A stretch of DNA of 64,000 bases from Clarkia xantiana subsp. parviflora. Lineage: Eukaryota; Streptophyta; Magnoliopsida; Myrtales; Onagraceae. The stretch's first letter is position 1, and each line of letters opens with the position of its first letter. Positions 46,266-59,675 of the stretch are shown in pieces. The stretch lies in assembly GCA_036873135.1 (NCBI GenBank), contig JAPTYO010000017.1:10726001-10790000 (forward strand). The letters run 5' to 3'. The notes beneath the pieces are model-generated. The model saw only the letters and a program-made list of their open reading frames with translations, did not search any database and was not told the DNA's origin. The position numbers and the translations under genes are program-made.

Positions 46266-47344
46266 TGTTAGCAAAATATCAGGGTCAAATCTGCAAAACT
46301 GAAAAGTTGAGGGATCAAACTGCAATTTCTGAATTTTCCGAGGACTAAAATATAATTAGTCAAATTTCGAGTACTTACATATAATTATCACGAAATCATC
46401 ATGCAAGATATAATTACTCCGAAATTACATGTAAAAATGACGAAAAAACGAATACGTGATTTTTAAGTACTGAGGCCCGTGCTAATCACGGTCTCCTTAA
46501 GGCAATTTCGCCCCACTCCACCCTCGGGTTATGCAAAGGAGTTCAAACACGGGGCGATCACCTCCCAGGATTCAACAGTGTCGTCAATACGTGTTATGCA
46601 ACGAACACGTTTGACCGAACCGAACCGAACCTTATACCCGAACACAACAGGATTTTTTCACGAAGCCGATCACGACGGCGGAATAATAACACACACGAAT
46701 CGACAATAAAAAAAGACTGCACTGCAACCAACAGCACCTGAGCAAGACACAGAAGAACGATATGAAGATTATAGGAGGAGAATATGATGTGATTTTCGGA
46801 TTGAGTGTTCAAATGAGAGGGATATGGCTCCTATTTATACTAGTCTCAGCTGAACCTTGCATTAATGAAGTGAATTAATTAATCTGCAATCATACAAAAC
46901 TAATGACAGCAATTAACTTCAGTAATGGCAACTGTTCAGTTCCACTTCACTTCAATGCAGACTGGTTCATTGAACCTGGACGGAACTAGAGACCGGTTCA
47001 GCAAAACTAGACCCGCGCAAGGCAAGCATTTCCGGACCGACATTCGTGTACGTACGTCGCGGGCACCCACACAAGCCAAGCTTACCGGGGTGGCCATTCG
47101 ATCCACTCGACTGCACCCCCCCACCTGCGCGCGTGGAGAGAGCCTTTCATCTAGTAAGTAGTTACTAGTATAAAATGTAATACACATTATATACTAGTAA
47201 ATACCACTTAAACTAGCCGGTGTGGTACTTGTTTAAAACAAGTAACACACGGCACTTGATCAATTTTCATTCACCAACAAATTGAAATGGGCCTAAACCC
47301 AAAGAAGCCCATAGGCCATGTCCAACCAAGGGCCATGTCCAACA
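46266..47344 (-). repeat. Family-D LTR 1 (outer, 3' LTR)
   Basis: Begins TGTTAGCAAAATATC and ends ATGTCCAACA; followed by ATCCCCCACATG, the reverse complement of the polypurine tract. A minus-strand TATA-like box is at about 46831-46839. Confidence 0.95.
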
Positions 47345-47953
47345 ATCCCCCACATGAATGGAAATTGGAATCCTAACGGTAAATCTAGACTCGAATGTTG
47401 TATTCAACGGTCAATACCTGCAAAGGATAGGTAGAGGTAACCCCTTTGAACCTAGCCCTTGTGAGATCATGCCTTCTCTACTGACTGATCGGTAGACGCG
47501 ATGTCCTTGAACTGACTGTCGTTGGTGTAAATGACAACATAACCCACACAGGTACCTTCCTAGTATAGTTCGGTTCACGCCCTATGATCCCTAGGCCCTG
47601 GATCACTAGCCTGGTTCTGCAAGCGTTTCTAAGAATTGCGCCCTCAACAAATCCTTTCGAAGTGGCCCCACTTCTCACTCGCATAGGTGATTCTATGTCT
47701 CAAGAGCATCTCACGACTCTGAGTTCTCCTTACGAATCATTAAAAGCTTTGTGTGAAAATGACCTTGTTTAAGTAATTTCCAATTACTATGTTCGGATTA
47801 ACCGATGATAGATCAACACCAGCAAAAGCTTAACCTCTTCTCCATCACTGTTTGCATCGTAGGAATGGGCTCGGGGTTTGACCCCCACAGTGACAACACT
47901 CACCCTTGTGATTAGGTTGTCCCATTGAACCAAGTTCTTGGGATCTCCAGTCA
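47345..47953 (-). other. 3' untranslated region of family D, copy 1
   Basis: Non-coding DNA between the RNase H end and LTR 1; nearly identical to 53504-54113. Confidence 0.8.
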
Positions 47954-50900
47954 TCATGGTTGGGTTTTCCTTCTCAAGAGCGTTTCCTTGACGGGCTTTA
48001 GCCCCATTCCTTTCGATGCTTGGCCAAATAACTCTCTGTTTAAACCCTTGGTTAGCGGATCCGCAATATTATCGACCGATCTCGTAAAGCTGATGGTGAT
48101 AATTCCAGTAGAGAGTAATTGTCTAATGGAACTGTGTCTTCGACGAATATGTCTTGACTTTCCATTATAAATGAAATTGTGCGCTCTGCCGATCGCGGCT
48201 TGACAATCGCAATGTATGCAGATTGCGGGCACAGGTTTTGGCCATCTCGGAACATCCTCGAGGAAATGGCGTAGCCATTCTGCCTCTTCGGCACTTTTAT
48301 CCAGTGCGATAAACTCAGACTCCATCGTGGATCTGGCTATGACTGTTTGCTTTGAGGATTTCCACGACACTGCTGCACCTCCTAAGGTGAATACGTAACC
48401 ATCATACTCAAAGAGTCCGTATCTCTGGAGTCGGACACCCAGTTTGCATCACTATAGCCTTCGACCAAGGAAGGACTTCTAGTATAGTGTAAACCATGAC
48501 TCCGAGTATATCTCAGATACCTCAGTAACCTGATTACCCCATGCCAGTGATCAACACTGGGGTTACTCGTATATCGACTCAAAACACTAACAGCGTGTGC
48601 GATATCTGGCCGAGTGCATGACATCAAATACATGACACTTCCTATAATTCGAGCATACTCAATTTGGGAAACTGAATCTCCCTTGTTCTTTGAGAAATAC
48701 TTACTCGTATCAATTGGGGTAGTGACCTCGTTCTTGTCATCCTTGATAAATTTATCTAAAATCTTATCAACGTAATGACTTTGACTTAGAACGAGACCTT
48801 CCGATGTTCTATGGATTTTGATTCCAAGAATTACATCGGCAAGGCCCATATCTTTCATGTCGAACCTCGAACTCAACATATGCTTAGTGGACCGGATCAT
48901 CTCATCGTTACTTCCAACGATAAGCATGTCATGTACGTAAAGACACAGAATAACATACCCATTATCTGTATCTTTCACGTGAATACATTTGTCACACTCA
49001 TTTATTTTGAAACCTTTCTCCATCATAACGCTGTCAAATTTATGGTGCCATTGCTTAGGCGCCTGTTTTAGACCATACAGGGATTTGACAAGCTTACAGA
49101 CTTTCTTTTCCTGCCCTCGTGCAGAGAAACCCTCAGGTTGTTCCATGTAGATTTCTTCCTCTAAATCTCCATTTAAGAAAGCTGTTTTCACATCCATTTG
49201 ATGTACTTCTAAATTACGCAACGCCGCAATAGCAAGTACCATCCTGATGGAAGTGATTCTGGTTACTGGAGAATAAGTATAAAAATAATCCAGTCCTTCC
49301 TTCTGTCTATACCCTTTAATGACAAGTCGGGCTTTATACTTGTCAATCGAACCATCTGCTTTCATTTTACGTTTAAAGATCCACTTGTAGCCTAGCGGTT
49401 TGCTTCCGGGTGGAAGATCCACTAACTCTCAAGTATGATTCTGCAGAATCGATTCGATTTCACTATTGATTGCCTCTTTCCATAGAGGACCCTCAGAAGA
49501 GTTTACTGCTTCTTGGTAAGTCTGAGGTTCAGCTTCAAGCATATAGGTCAGAAAATCTGGACCGTAGGATTTTTCAATCCTTGCCCTTTTGCTTCTTCTG
49601 GGCTCGACCTCGGTTTCAACTTCGGTTTCAACCCCGGTCTCGACCTCAACATGCCCCTCATGTTCTCGGTCTTGACTATTTTCCTCCATAGTCTCATATG
49701 CTTGTCTCGAAGAGCTAGCTTCTCCTCTAGAGTTAGCTTCGCCTCTAGACTTAGCCGGAAATTTATTTTCAAAGAAATATGCATTTCTTGACTCCATTAT
49801 CGTGTTTTTGTGTATATCTGACACCTTCGATTCATACACAAGAAACCGATATGCATTACTGTTCTGAGCATACCCAATGAAAACGCAATCAACAGTTTTT
49901 GGCCCTATTCGCACCTTCTTCGGGGGAGGTATCATTACCTTAGAAAGACATCCCCACATTCGAAGGTGGTTGTAAGAAGGTTTCCTCCCTTTCCATAATT
50001 CAAACGGAGTTTTCTCTTCCTTCTTTTGGGGTACCTTATTCAAAAGGTAATTGCTAGTCAAAATAGCTTCCCCCCACATGTTCTGGGGCAACCCCGAACT
50101 TATCAACAAGGAATTCATCATTTCCTTCAATGTTCGATTTTTCCTTTCCGCAACTCCATTTGATTGGGGTGAGAACGGAGCAGTGACTTCATGAACAATT
50201 CCATGTTCAGCACAAAAGTCTGCAAACGGAGCTTCATACTCGCCTCCTCTGTCGCTTCGCAACACTTTGATTTTCTTATTAAGTTGATTCTCAACTTCTT
50301 GTTTGTAAATCATGAATTTCTGAATAGCTTCATCTTTTCCTTTCATCAAGTATACATAGCAATACTTCGTACTGTCATCTACGAAAGTAATGAAGTACTT
50401 ATTTCCACCTCGTGTTTGGACATATTTCAAGTCACAAACATCGCTATGTATTAGATCAAGAGGTTCAGTACATCTTTCAACTGAGTTAAACGAAGTCCGA
50501 GTAAGTTTCGCTTCAACACAAACTTCACATTTTTGTTCTTGATCTATTTTGAATTTAGGAATCAGCTCCATGTTAATTAACTTCCGCATAGACTCAAAAT
50601 TAACATGTCCTAATCTACCGTGCCATAAATTAGAATACTCAGTCAAGTAAGCAGAAGAGGAAGCATTCTTATTCATGGTTTTCTTTGGCACAACGGCCAT
50701 TACAGACATTTTGAACATCCCTCCATTTTCATACCCCTTGCCTACATAAACACCATTCTTAGACAGCACAAACTTGTCTGACTCAAAAACAAGACGGAAG
50801 CCATGTTTGTTCAACAGAGCCCCTGACACTAAATTCTTCCGGATGTCCGGAACATACAGCACTTTGGTCAGGGTGAGCTCCTTGCCAGAGGTCATCTTCA

Positions 50901-52322
50901 GCACGACCGTTCCTCTGCCTTTGATTGCAGACGAGGTAGAGTTCCCCATGAACAGGGATTCTCCGGAATCCTCCTCCTCAAGACTTGTAAACATCGCCTT
51001 GTTTGAACAAACATGTTTGGTGGCGCCGGTGTCGACCCACCATTCCTTCATGTTGGAGTCAGCCAAGTTCACCTCTGACACGACCGCGATCAAGCTGAGG
51101 TCCTCCATGTCATCAGTGACCGTCCCATTTGGGCCTCCTGTTTCTTCGGGAACCTGCACTCAAAAGATTTGTGGCCTACCTTGCCACAATTGAAGCAGTT
51201 GCCTTGGAAACGTTGTGGTGCTTGAGAGTCTTGACCTCCTCGGGGTCCCTTGCCTCCCTTGGAAGATTGTCCGCCTTTGGACTTCTTAGAGATACCACCT
51301 TTCGGACCTAGGTGGACACCCTTGTCCTGTGGCTTCTTCCCCTTCCCACGAGAGCCCTGCCTACTACCCTGGTTATGCTCTACCACATTTGCCTTGGCCG
51401 AGTTGGTCGTCCTCATAAGACCGACCGGATTTCCGTGGGCCGGATTCGCCTTCTCCAGATTCTCCTGGGTAGCTATCTTGCTGACCACCTTAGATACCGA
51501 CATATCCTTCGTCTTATGCTTCAGGTAGCCCTTGAAGTCAACCCAGCTCGGGGGAAGTTTCTCCATGATCACTGCCGCCTTGAACGTCTCAGTTAATGCC
51601 ATTTGCGCATCATGGAGCTCCTGGAACAAATTTAGGAGCGCATTCACCTGCGGCACCACAGGCTTGTTATCAGCCATTTTAAAAGAAAATAACCGACTAA
51701 CCAGGAATTTCTTTCGTCCGGCATCTTCCGTCTCATATTTTTGGTTGAGAGACGTCCACAACTCCTTTGAAGACATCATCTTGCTGTACACTTGATACAG
51801 TTGGTCGGTCAGACAGCTCATGATGGCGTGCCTGCATATGAAGTCCGAGTGCTTCCAAGCCTCTAAGGCCAAGAGGGATGCGGCATCATCTGGAACAATT
51901 GCCGGGGGCTCTTCCGTTAGGAATCTCTTCAAGCCTTGGCAAGTGATATAGACGTCCATCTTTTCACTCCAAAGCTTGAACCCCGTCCCGTCAAACTTAT
52001 CTGGTTTCTCCACGGGCATCATTCGGGGCATGGCAACCCCTCCAGTCACGGGGGCTCCAGTAAAGTTTCCGAATCCAAGATTCGGAACAAATCCAGATGT
52101 GCTTGCACCCGCAGCAGCAAAGTTAAATCCACCACCGGGAAGAAAATTCATGCCGGTGGATACAGGAGCAGCAGCTGTGGTCACAACAGTCGGCTGTGGG
52201 AGTGACAACTCCGGAAAGATTGGTTGCGGGAGTTCACCTCCTGTTCCCGGAGTTGGCACATTCGTCCCGGGAACCATTTCGGTAGAGAAGGGAACATTAA
52301 CGTTGTTGTTGTTAGGATCCAT
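47954..52322 (-). pseudogene. Copia D gag-pol, internal copy 1
   Basis: Starts MDPNNNNVNVPFSTEMVPG at 52322. Gag (WSEKMDVYITCQGLKRFL), zinc knuckle CFNCGKVGHKSFEC, protease WWVDTGATKHVCS, integrase (FVDDSTKYCYVY, LRSDRGGEYEAP, SNGVAERKNR), RT and RNase H ([28 protein letters not shown]). Two lesions are private to this copy: a one-base deletion after the zinc knuckle (near 51134) and a TGA shortly before the RT core (near 49432). Two features are shared with copy 2: YVHD in place of YVDD (His codon 48931-48933) and a frameshift at the start of RNase H (near 48400-48420). About 110 bp of leader separates it from LTR 2. Confidence 0.93.
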
Positions 52323-52420
52323 CTAAGCAAATAAAAAAAAAACAACAACGTTAGAAATTTTTCCGCAGAAAACCAAATTCAGAAATAAATCCAACAACTA
52401 CCCTGATAATCTAACAAAAA

Positions 52421-52433
52421 GTTGCCTTAAGAC
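52421..52433 (-). promoter_or_regulatory. Primer-binding region of family D, atypical
   Basis: The bases directly after the minus-strand LTR end are GTCTTAAGGCAAC. This is not TGGTATCAGAGC; the same sequence follows LTR 3 (58582-58594). The primer tRNA is not recognised. Confidence 0.5.
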
Positions 52434-53503
52434 TGTTAGCAAAATATCAGGGTCAAATCTGCAAAACTGAAAAGTTGAGGGATCAAACCGCAATTTCTGA
52501 TTTTTCCGAGGACTAAAATATAATTAGTCAAATTTCGAGTACTTACATATAATTATCACGAAATCATCATGCAAGATATAATTACTCTGAAATTACATGT
52601 AAAAATGCGAAAAAACGAATACGTGATTTTTAAGTACTGAGGCCCGTGCTAATCACGGTCTCCTAAAGGCAATTTCGCCCCACTCCACCCTCGGGTTATG
52701 CAAAGGAGTTCAAACACGGGGCGATCACCTCCCAGGATTCAACAGTGTCGTCAATACGTGTTATGCAACGAACACGTTTGACCGAACCGAACCTTATACC
52801 CGAACACAACAGGATTTTTTCACGAAGCCGATCACGACGGCGGAATAATAACACACACGAATCGACAATAAAAAAAGACTGCACTGCAACCAACAGCACC
52901 TGAGCAAGACACAGAAGAACGATATGAAGATTATAGGAGGAGAATATGATGTGATTTTCGGATTGAGTGTTCAAATGAGAGGGATATGGCTCCTATTTAT
53001 ACTAGTCTCAGCTGAACCTTGCATTAATGAAGTGAATTAATTAATCTGCAATCATACAAAACTAATGACAGCAATTAACTTCAGTAATGGCAACTGTTCA
53101 GTTCCACTTCACTTCAATGCAGACTGGTTCATTGAACCTGGACGGAACCAGAGACCGGTTCAGCAAAACTAGACCCGCGCAAGGCAAGCATTTCCGGACC
53201 GACATTCGTGTACGTACGTCGCGGGCACGCACACAAGCCAAGCTTACTGGGGTGGCCATTCGATCCACTCGACTGCACCCCCCCTGCGCGCGTGGAGAGA
53301 GCCTTTCATCTAGTAAGTAGTTACTAGTATAAAATGTAATAGACATTATATACTAGTAAATACCACTTAAACTGGCCGGTGTGGTACTTGTTTAAAACAA
53401 GTAACACACGGCACTTGATCAATTTTCATTCACCAACAAATTGAAATGGGCCTAAACCCAAAGAAGCCCATAGGCCATGTCCAACCAAGGGCCATGTCCA
53501 ACA
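52434..53503 (-). repeat. Family-D LTR 2 (shared inner LTR)
   Basis: Same sequence as LTR 1 with a few substitutions and small indels. It serves as 5' LTR of copy 1 and 3' LTR of copy 2. Confidence 0.95.
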
Positions 53504-54113
53504 ATCCCCCACATGAATGGAAATTGGAATCCTAACGGTAAATCTAGACTCGAATGTTGTGTTCAACGGTCAATACCTGCAAAGGATAGGTAGAGGTAAC
53601 CCCTTTGAACCTAGCCCTTGTGAGATCATGCCTTCTCTACTGATTGATCGGTAGACGCGATGTCCTTGAACCGACTGTCGTTGGTGTAAATGACAACATA
53701 ACCCACACAGGTACCTTCCTAGTATAGTTCGGTTCACGCCCTGTGATCCCTAGGCCCTGGATCACTAGCCTGGTTCTGCAAGCGTTTCTAAGAATTGCGC
53801 CCTCAACAAATCCTTTCGAAGCGGCCCCACTTCTCACTCGCATAGGTGATTCTATGTCTCAAGAGCATCTTCACGACTCTGAGTTCTCCTTACGAATCAT
53901 TAAAAGCTTTGTGTGAAAATGACCTTGTTTAAGTAATTTCCAATTACTATGTTCGGATTAACTGATGATAGATCAACACCAGCAAAAGCTTAACCTCTTC
54001 TCCATCACTGTTTGCATCATAGGAATGGGCTCGGGGTTTGACCCCCACAGTGACAACACTCACCCTTGTGATTAGGTTGTCCCATTGAACCAAGTTCTTG
54101 GGATCTCCAGTCA
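53504..54113 (-). other. 3' untranslated region of family D, copy 2
   Basis: Matches 47345-47953 with a few substitutions and one small indel. Confidence 0.8.
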
Positions 54114-57100
54114 TCATGGTTGGGTTTTCCTTCTCAAGAGCGTTTCCTTGACGGGCTTTAGCCCCATTCCTTTCGATGCTTGGCCAAATAACTCTCTGTT
54201 TAAACCCTTGGTTAGCGGATCCGCAATATTATCGACCGATCTCGTAAAGCTGATGGTGATAATTCCGGTAGAGAGTAATTGTCTAATGGAACTGTGTCTT
54301 CGACGAATATGTCTTGACTTTCCATTATAAATGAAATTGTGCGCTCTGCCGATCGCGGCTTGACAATCGCAATGTATGCAGATTGCGGGCACAGGTTTTG
54401 GCCATCTCGGAACATCCTCGAGGAAATGGCGTAGCCATTCTGCCTCTTCGGCACTTTTATCCAGTGCGATAAACTCAGACTCCATCGTGGATCTGGCTAT
54501 GACTGTTTGCTTTGAGGATTTCCACGACACTGCTGCACCTCCTAAGGTGAATACGTAACCATCATACTCAAAGAGTCCGTATCTCTGGAGTCGGACACCC
54601 AGTTTGCATCACTATAGCCTTCGACCACGGAAGGACTTCTAGTATAGTGTAAACCATGACTCCGAGTATATCTCAGATACCTCAGTAACCTGATTACCCC
54701 ATGCCAGTGATCAACACTGGGGTTACTCGTATATCGACTCAAAACACTAACAGCGTGTGCGATATCTGGCCGAGTGCATGACATCAAATACATGACACTT
54801 CCTATAATTCGAGCATACTCAATTTGGGAAACTGAATCTCCCTTGTTCTTTGAGAAATACTTACTCGTATCAATTGGGGTAGTGACCTCGTTCTTGTCAT
54901 CCTTGATAAATTTATCTAAAATCTTATCAACGTAATGACTTTGACTTAGAACGAGACCTTCCGATGTTCTATGGATTTTGATTCCAAGAATTACATCGGC
55001 AAGGCCCATATCTTTCATGTCGAACCTCGAACTCAACATATGCTTAGTGGACCGGATCATCTCATCGTTACTTCCAACGATAAGCATGTCATGTACGTAA
55101 AGACACAGAATAACATACCCATTATCTGTATCTTTCACGTGAATACATTTGTCACACTCATTTATTTTGAAACCTTTCTCCATCATAACGCTGTCAAATT
55201 TATGGTGCCATTGCTTAGGCGCCTGTTTTAGACCATACAGGGATTTTACAAGCTTACAGACTTTCTTTTCCTGCCCTCGTGCAGAGAAACCCTCAGGTTG
55301 TTCCATGTAGATTTCTTCCTCTAAATCTCCATTTAAGAAAGCTGTTTTCACATCCATTTGATGTACTTCTAAATTACGCAACGCCGCAATAGCAAGTACC
55401 ATCTTGATGGAAGTGATTCTGGTTACTGGAGAATAAGTATCAAAATAATCCAGTCCTTCCTTCTGTCTATACCCTTTAATGACAAGTCGGGCTTTATACT
55501 TGTCAATCGAACCATCTGCTTTCATTTTACGTTTAAAGATCCACTTGTAGCCTAGCGGTTTGCTTCCGGGCGGAAGATCCACTAACTCCCAAGTATGATT
55601 CTGCAGAATCGATTCGATTTCACTATTGATTGCCTCTTTCCATAGAGGACCCTCAGAAGAGTTTACTGCTTCTTGGTAAGTCTGAGGTTCAGCTTCAAGC
55701 ATATAGGTCAGAAAATCTGGACCGTAGGATTTTTCAATCCTTGCCCTTTTGCTTCTTCTGGGCTCGACCTCGGTTTCAACTTCGGTTTCAACCCCGGTCT
55801 CGACCTCAACATGCCCCTCATGTTCTCGGTCTTGACTATTTTCCTCCATAGTCTCATATGCTTGTCTCGAAGAGCTAGCTTCTCCTCTAGAGTTAGCTTC
55901 GCCTCTAGACTTAGCCGGAAATTTATTTTCAAAGAAATATGCATTTCTTGACTCCATTATCGTGTTTTTGTGTATATCTGACACCTTCGATTCATACACA
56001 AGAAACCGATATGCATTACTGTTCTGAGCATACCCAATGAAAACGCAATCAACAGTTTTTGGCCCTATTCGCACCTTCTTCGGGGGAGGTATCATTACCT
56101 TAGCAAGACATCCCCACATTCGAAGGTGGTTGTAAGAAGGTTTCCTCCCTTTCCATAATTCAAACGGAGTTTTCTCTTCCTTCTTTTGGGGTACCTTATT
56201 CAAAAGGTAATTGCTAGTCAAAATAGCTTCCCCCCACATGTTCTGGGGCAACCCCGAACTTATCAACAAGGAATTCATCATTTCCTTCAATGTTCGATTT
56301 TTCCTTTCCGCAACTCCATTTGATTGGGGTGAGAACGGAGCAGTGACTTCATGAACAATTCCATGTTCAGCACAAAAGTCTGCAAACGGAGCTTCATACT
56401 CGCCTCCTCTGTCGCTTCGCAACACTTTGATTTTCTTATTAAGTTGATTCTCAACTTCTTGTTTGTAAATCATGAATTTCTGAATAGCTTCATCTTTTCC
56501 TTTCATCAAGTATACATAGCAATACTTCGTACTGTCATCTACGAAAGTAATGAAGTACTTATTTCCACCTCGTGTTTGGACATATTTCAAGTCACAAACA
56601 TCGCTATGTATTAGATCAAGAGGTTCGGTACATCTTTCAACTGAGTTAAACGAAGTCCGAGTAAGTTTCGCTTCAACACAAACTTCACATTTTTGTTCTT
56701 GATCTATTTTGAATTTAGGAATCAGCTCCATGTCAATTAACTTCCGCATAGACTCAAAATTAACATGTCCTAATCTATCGTGCCATAAATTAGAATACTC
56801 TGTCAAGTAAGCAGAAGAGGAAGCATTCTTATTCATGGTTTTCTTTGGCACAACGGCCATTACAGACATTTTGAACATCCCTCCATTTTCATACCCCTTG
56901 CCTACATAAACACCATTCTTAGACAGCACAAACTTGTCTGACTCAAAAACAAGACGGAAGCCATGTTTGTTCAACAGAGCCCCTGACACTAAATTCTTCC
57001 GGATGTCCGGAACATACAGCACTTTGGTCAGGGTGAGCTCCTTGCCAGAGGTCATCTTCAGCACGACCGTTCCTCTGCCTTTGATTGCAGACGAGGTAGA

Positions 57101-58486
57101 GTTCCCCATGAACAGGGATTCTCCGGAATCCTCCTCCTCAAGACTTGTAAACATCGCCTTGTTTGAACAAACATGTTTGGTGGCGCCGGTGTCGACCCAC
57201 CATTCCTTCATGTTGGAGTCAGCCAAGTTCACCTCTGACACGACCGCGATCAAGCTGAGGTCCTCCATGTCATCAGTGACCGTCGCCATTTGGGCCTCCT
57301 GTTTCTTCGGGAACCTGCACTCAAAAGATTTGTGGCCTACCTTGCCACAATTGAAGCAGTTGCCTTGGAAACGTTGTGGTGCTTGAGAGTCTTGACCTCC
57401 TCGGGGTCCCTTGCCTCCCTTGGAAGATTGTCCGCCTTTGGACTTCTTAGAGATACCGCCTTTCGGACCTAGGTGGACACCCTTGTCCTGTGGCTTCTTC
57501 CCCTTCCCACGAGAGCCCTGCCTACTCGGACCCTGGTTATGCTCTACCACATTTGCCTTGGCCGAGTTGGTCGTCCTCATAGGACCGACCGGATTTCCGT
57601 GGGCCGGATTCGCCTTCTCCAGATTCTTCTGGGTAGCTATCTTGCTGACCACCTTAGATACCGACATATCCTTCGTCTTATGCTTCAGGTAGCCCTTGAA
57701 GTCAACCCAGCTCGGGGGAAGTTTCTCCATGATCACTGCCGCCTTGAACGTCTCGGTTAATGCCATTTGCGCATCATGGAGCTCCTGGAACAAATTTAGG
57801 AGCGCATTCACCTGCGGCACCACAGGCTTGTTATCAGCCATTTTAAAAGAAAATAACCGACTAACCAGGAATTTCTTTCGTCCGGCATCTTCCGTCTCAT
57901 ATTTTTGGTTGAGAGACGTCCACAACTCCTTTGAAGACATCATCTTGCTGTACACTTGATACAGTTGGTCGGTCAGACAGCTCATGATGGCGTGTCTGCA
58001 TATGAAGTCCGAGTGCTTCCAAGCCTCTAAGGCCAAGAGGGATGTGGCATCATCTGGAACAATTGCCGGGGGCTCTTCCGTTAGGAATCTCTTCAAGCCT
58101 TGGCAAGTGATATAGACGTCCATCTTTTCACTCCAAAGCTTGAACCCCGTCCCGTCAAGCTTATCTGGTTTCTCCACGGGCATCATTCGGGGCATGGCAA
58201 CCCCTCCAGTCACGGGGGCTCCAGTAAAGTTTCCGAATCCAAGATTCGGAACAAATCCAGATGTGCTTGCACCCGCAGCAGCAAAGTTAAATCCACCACC
58301 GGGAAGAAAATTCATGCCGGTGGATACCGGAGCAGCAGCTGTGGTCACAACAGTCGGCTGTGGGAGTGACAACTCCGGAAAGATTGGTTGCGCGAGTTCA
58401 CCTCCTGTTCCCGGAGTTGGCACATTCGTCCCGGGAACCATTTCGGTAGAGAAGGGAACATTAACGTTGTTGTTGTTAGGATCCAT
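54114..58486 (-). pseudogene. Copia D gag-pol, internal copy 2 (long open frame, altered RT)
   Basis: One frame of 1,314 codons runs from 58486 to 54542 through gag, zinc knuckle (about 385-400), protease DTGATKHVCS (about 440), integrase (about 610-770) and RT/connection. The RNase H part (54114-54530) is in another frame, as in copy 1. RT residue 1132 is His where the catalytic Asp of YVDD belongs (codon 55091-55093; [11 protein letters not shown]). The rest of the RT is well kept: [40 protein letters not shown]. The frame is clean otherwise, so decay is minimal, yet the enzyme should be inactive by known RT chemistry. Non-autonomy with mobilisation in trans is an inference. Confidence 0.92.
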
Positions 58487-58594
58487 CTAAGCAAATAAAA
58501 AAAAACAACAACGTTAGAAATTTTTCCGCAGAAAATAATTCAGAAATAAACCCAACAACTACCCTGATAATCTAACAAAAAGTTGCCTTAAGAC

Positions 58595-59670
58595 TGTTAG
58601 CAAAATATCAGGGTCAAATCTGCAAAACTGAAAAGTTGAGGGATCAAACCGCAATTTCTGAATTTTCCGAGGACTAAAATATAATTAGTCAAATTTCGAG
58701 TACTTACATATAATTATCACGAAATCATCATGCAAGATATAATTACTCCGAAATTACATGTAAAAATGACGAAAAAACGAATACGTGATTTTTAAGTACT
58801 GAGGCCCGTGCTAATCACGGTCTCCTTAAGGCAATTTCGCCCCACTCCACCCTCGGGTTATGCAAAGGAGTTCAAACACGGGGCGATCACCTCCCAGGAT
58901 TCAACAGTGTCGTCAATACGTGTTATGCAACGAACACGTTTGACCGAACCGAACCGTATACCCGAACACAACAGGATTTTTTCACGAAGCCGATCACGAC
59001 GGCGGAATAATAACACACACGAATCGACAATAAAAAAAAGACTGCACTGCAACCAACAGCACCTGAGCAAGACACAGAAGAACGATATGAAGATTATAGG
59101 AGGAGAATATGATGTGATTTTCGGATTGAGTGTTCAAATGAGAGGGATATGGCTCCTATTTATACTAGTCTCAGCTGAACCTTGCATTAATGAAGTGAAT
59201 TAATTAATCTGCAATCATACAAAACTAATGACAGCAATTAACTTCAGTAATGGCAACTGTTCAGTTCCACTTCACTTCAATGCAGACTGGTTCATTGAAC
59301 CTGGACGGAACCAGAGACCGGTTCAGCAAAACTAGACCCGCGCAAGGCAAGCATTTCCGGACCGACATTCGTGTACGTACGTCGCGGGTACGCACACAAG
59401 CCAAGCTTACCGGGGTGGCCATTCGATCCACTCGACTGCACCCCCCCCCCCTGCGCGCGTGGAGAGAGCCTTTCATCTAGTAAGTAGTTACTAGTATAAA
59501 ATGTAATACACATTATATACTAGTAAATACCACTTAAACTGGCCGGTGTGGTACTTGTTTAAAACAAGTAACACACGGCACTTGATCAATTTTCATTCAC
59601 CAACAAATTGAAATGGGCCTAAACCCAAAGAAGCCCATAGGCCATGTCCAACCAAGGGCCATGTCCAACA
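58595..59670 (-). repeat. Family-D LTR 3 (outer, 5' LTR)
   Basis: Begins TGTTAGCAAAATATC and ends ATGTCCAACA, directly followed by the target duplication GAATG. It has a longer C run (CACCCCCCCCCC) near 59439 than the other two LTRs. Confidence 0.95.
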
Positions 59671-59675
59671 GAATG

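Larger units (their letters stand above)
46266..59670 (-). mobile_element. Copia family D tandem: LTR-internal-LTR-internal-LTR
   Basis: Three LTRs (1079, 1070, 1076 bp) alternate with two internal regions (47345-52433, 53504-58594), all minus-oriented. GAATG flanks only the outer ends (46261-46265, 59671-59675); the inner LTR has the purine tract on one side and the primer region on the other. This is one integration locus expanded by LTR recombination, or integration of a tandem form. Confidence 0.95.

Noticed and set aside
54971..55231. Plus-strand ORFs repeated identically in both family-D interiors
   Set aside because: They mirror the minus-strand pol frame and are duplicated only because the element is.
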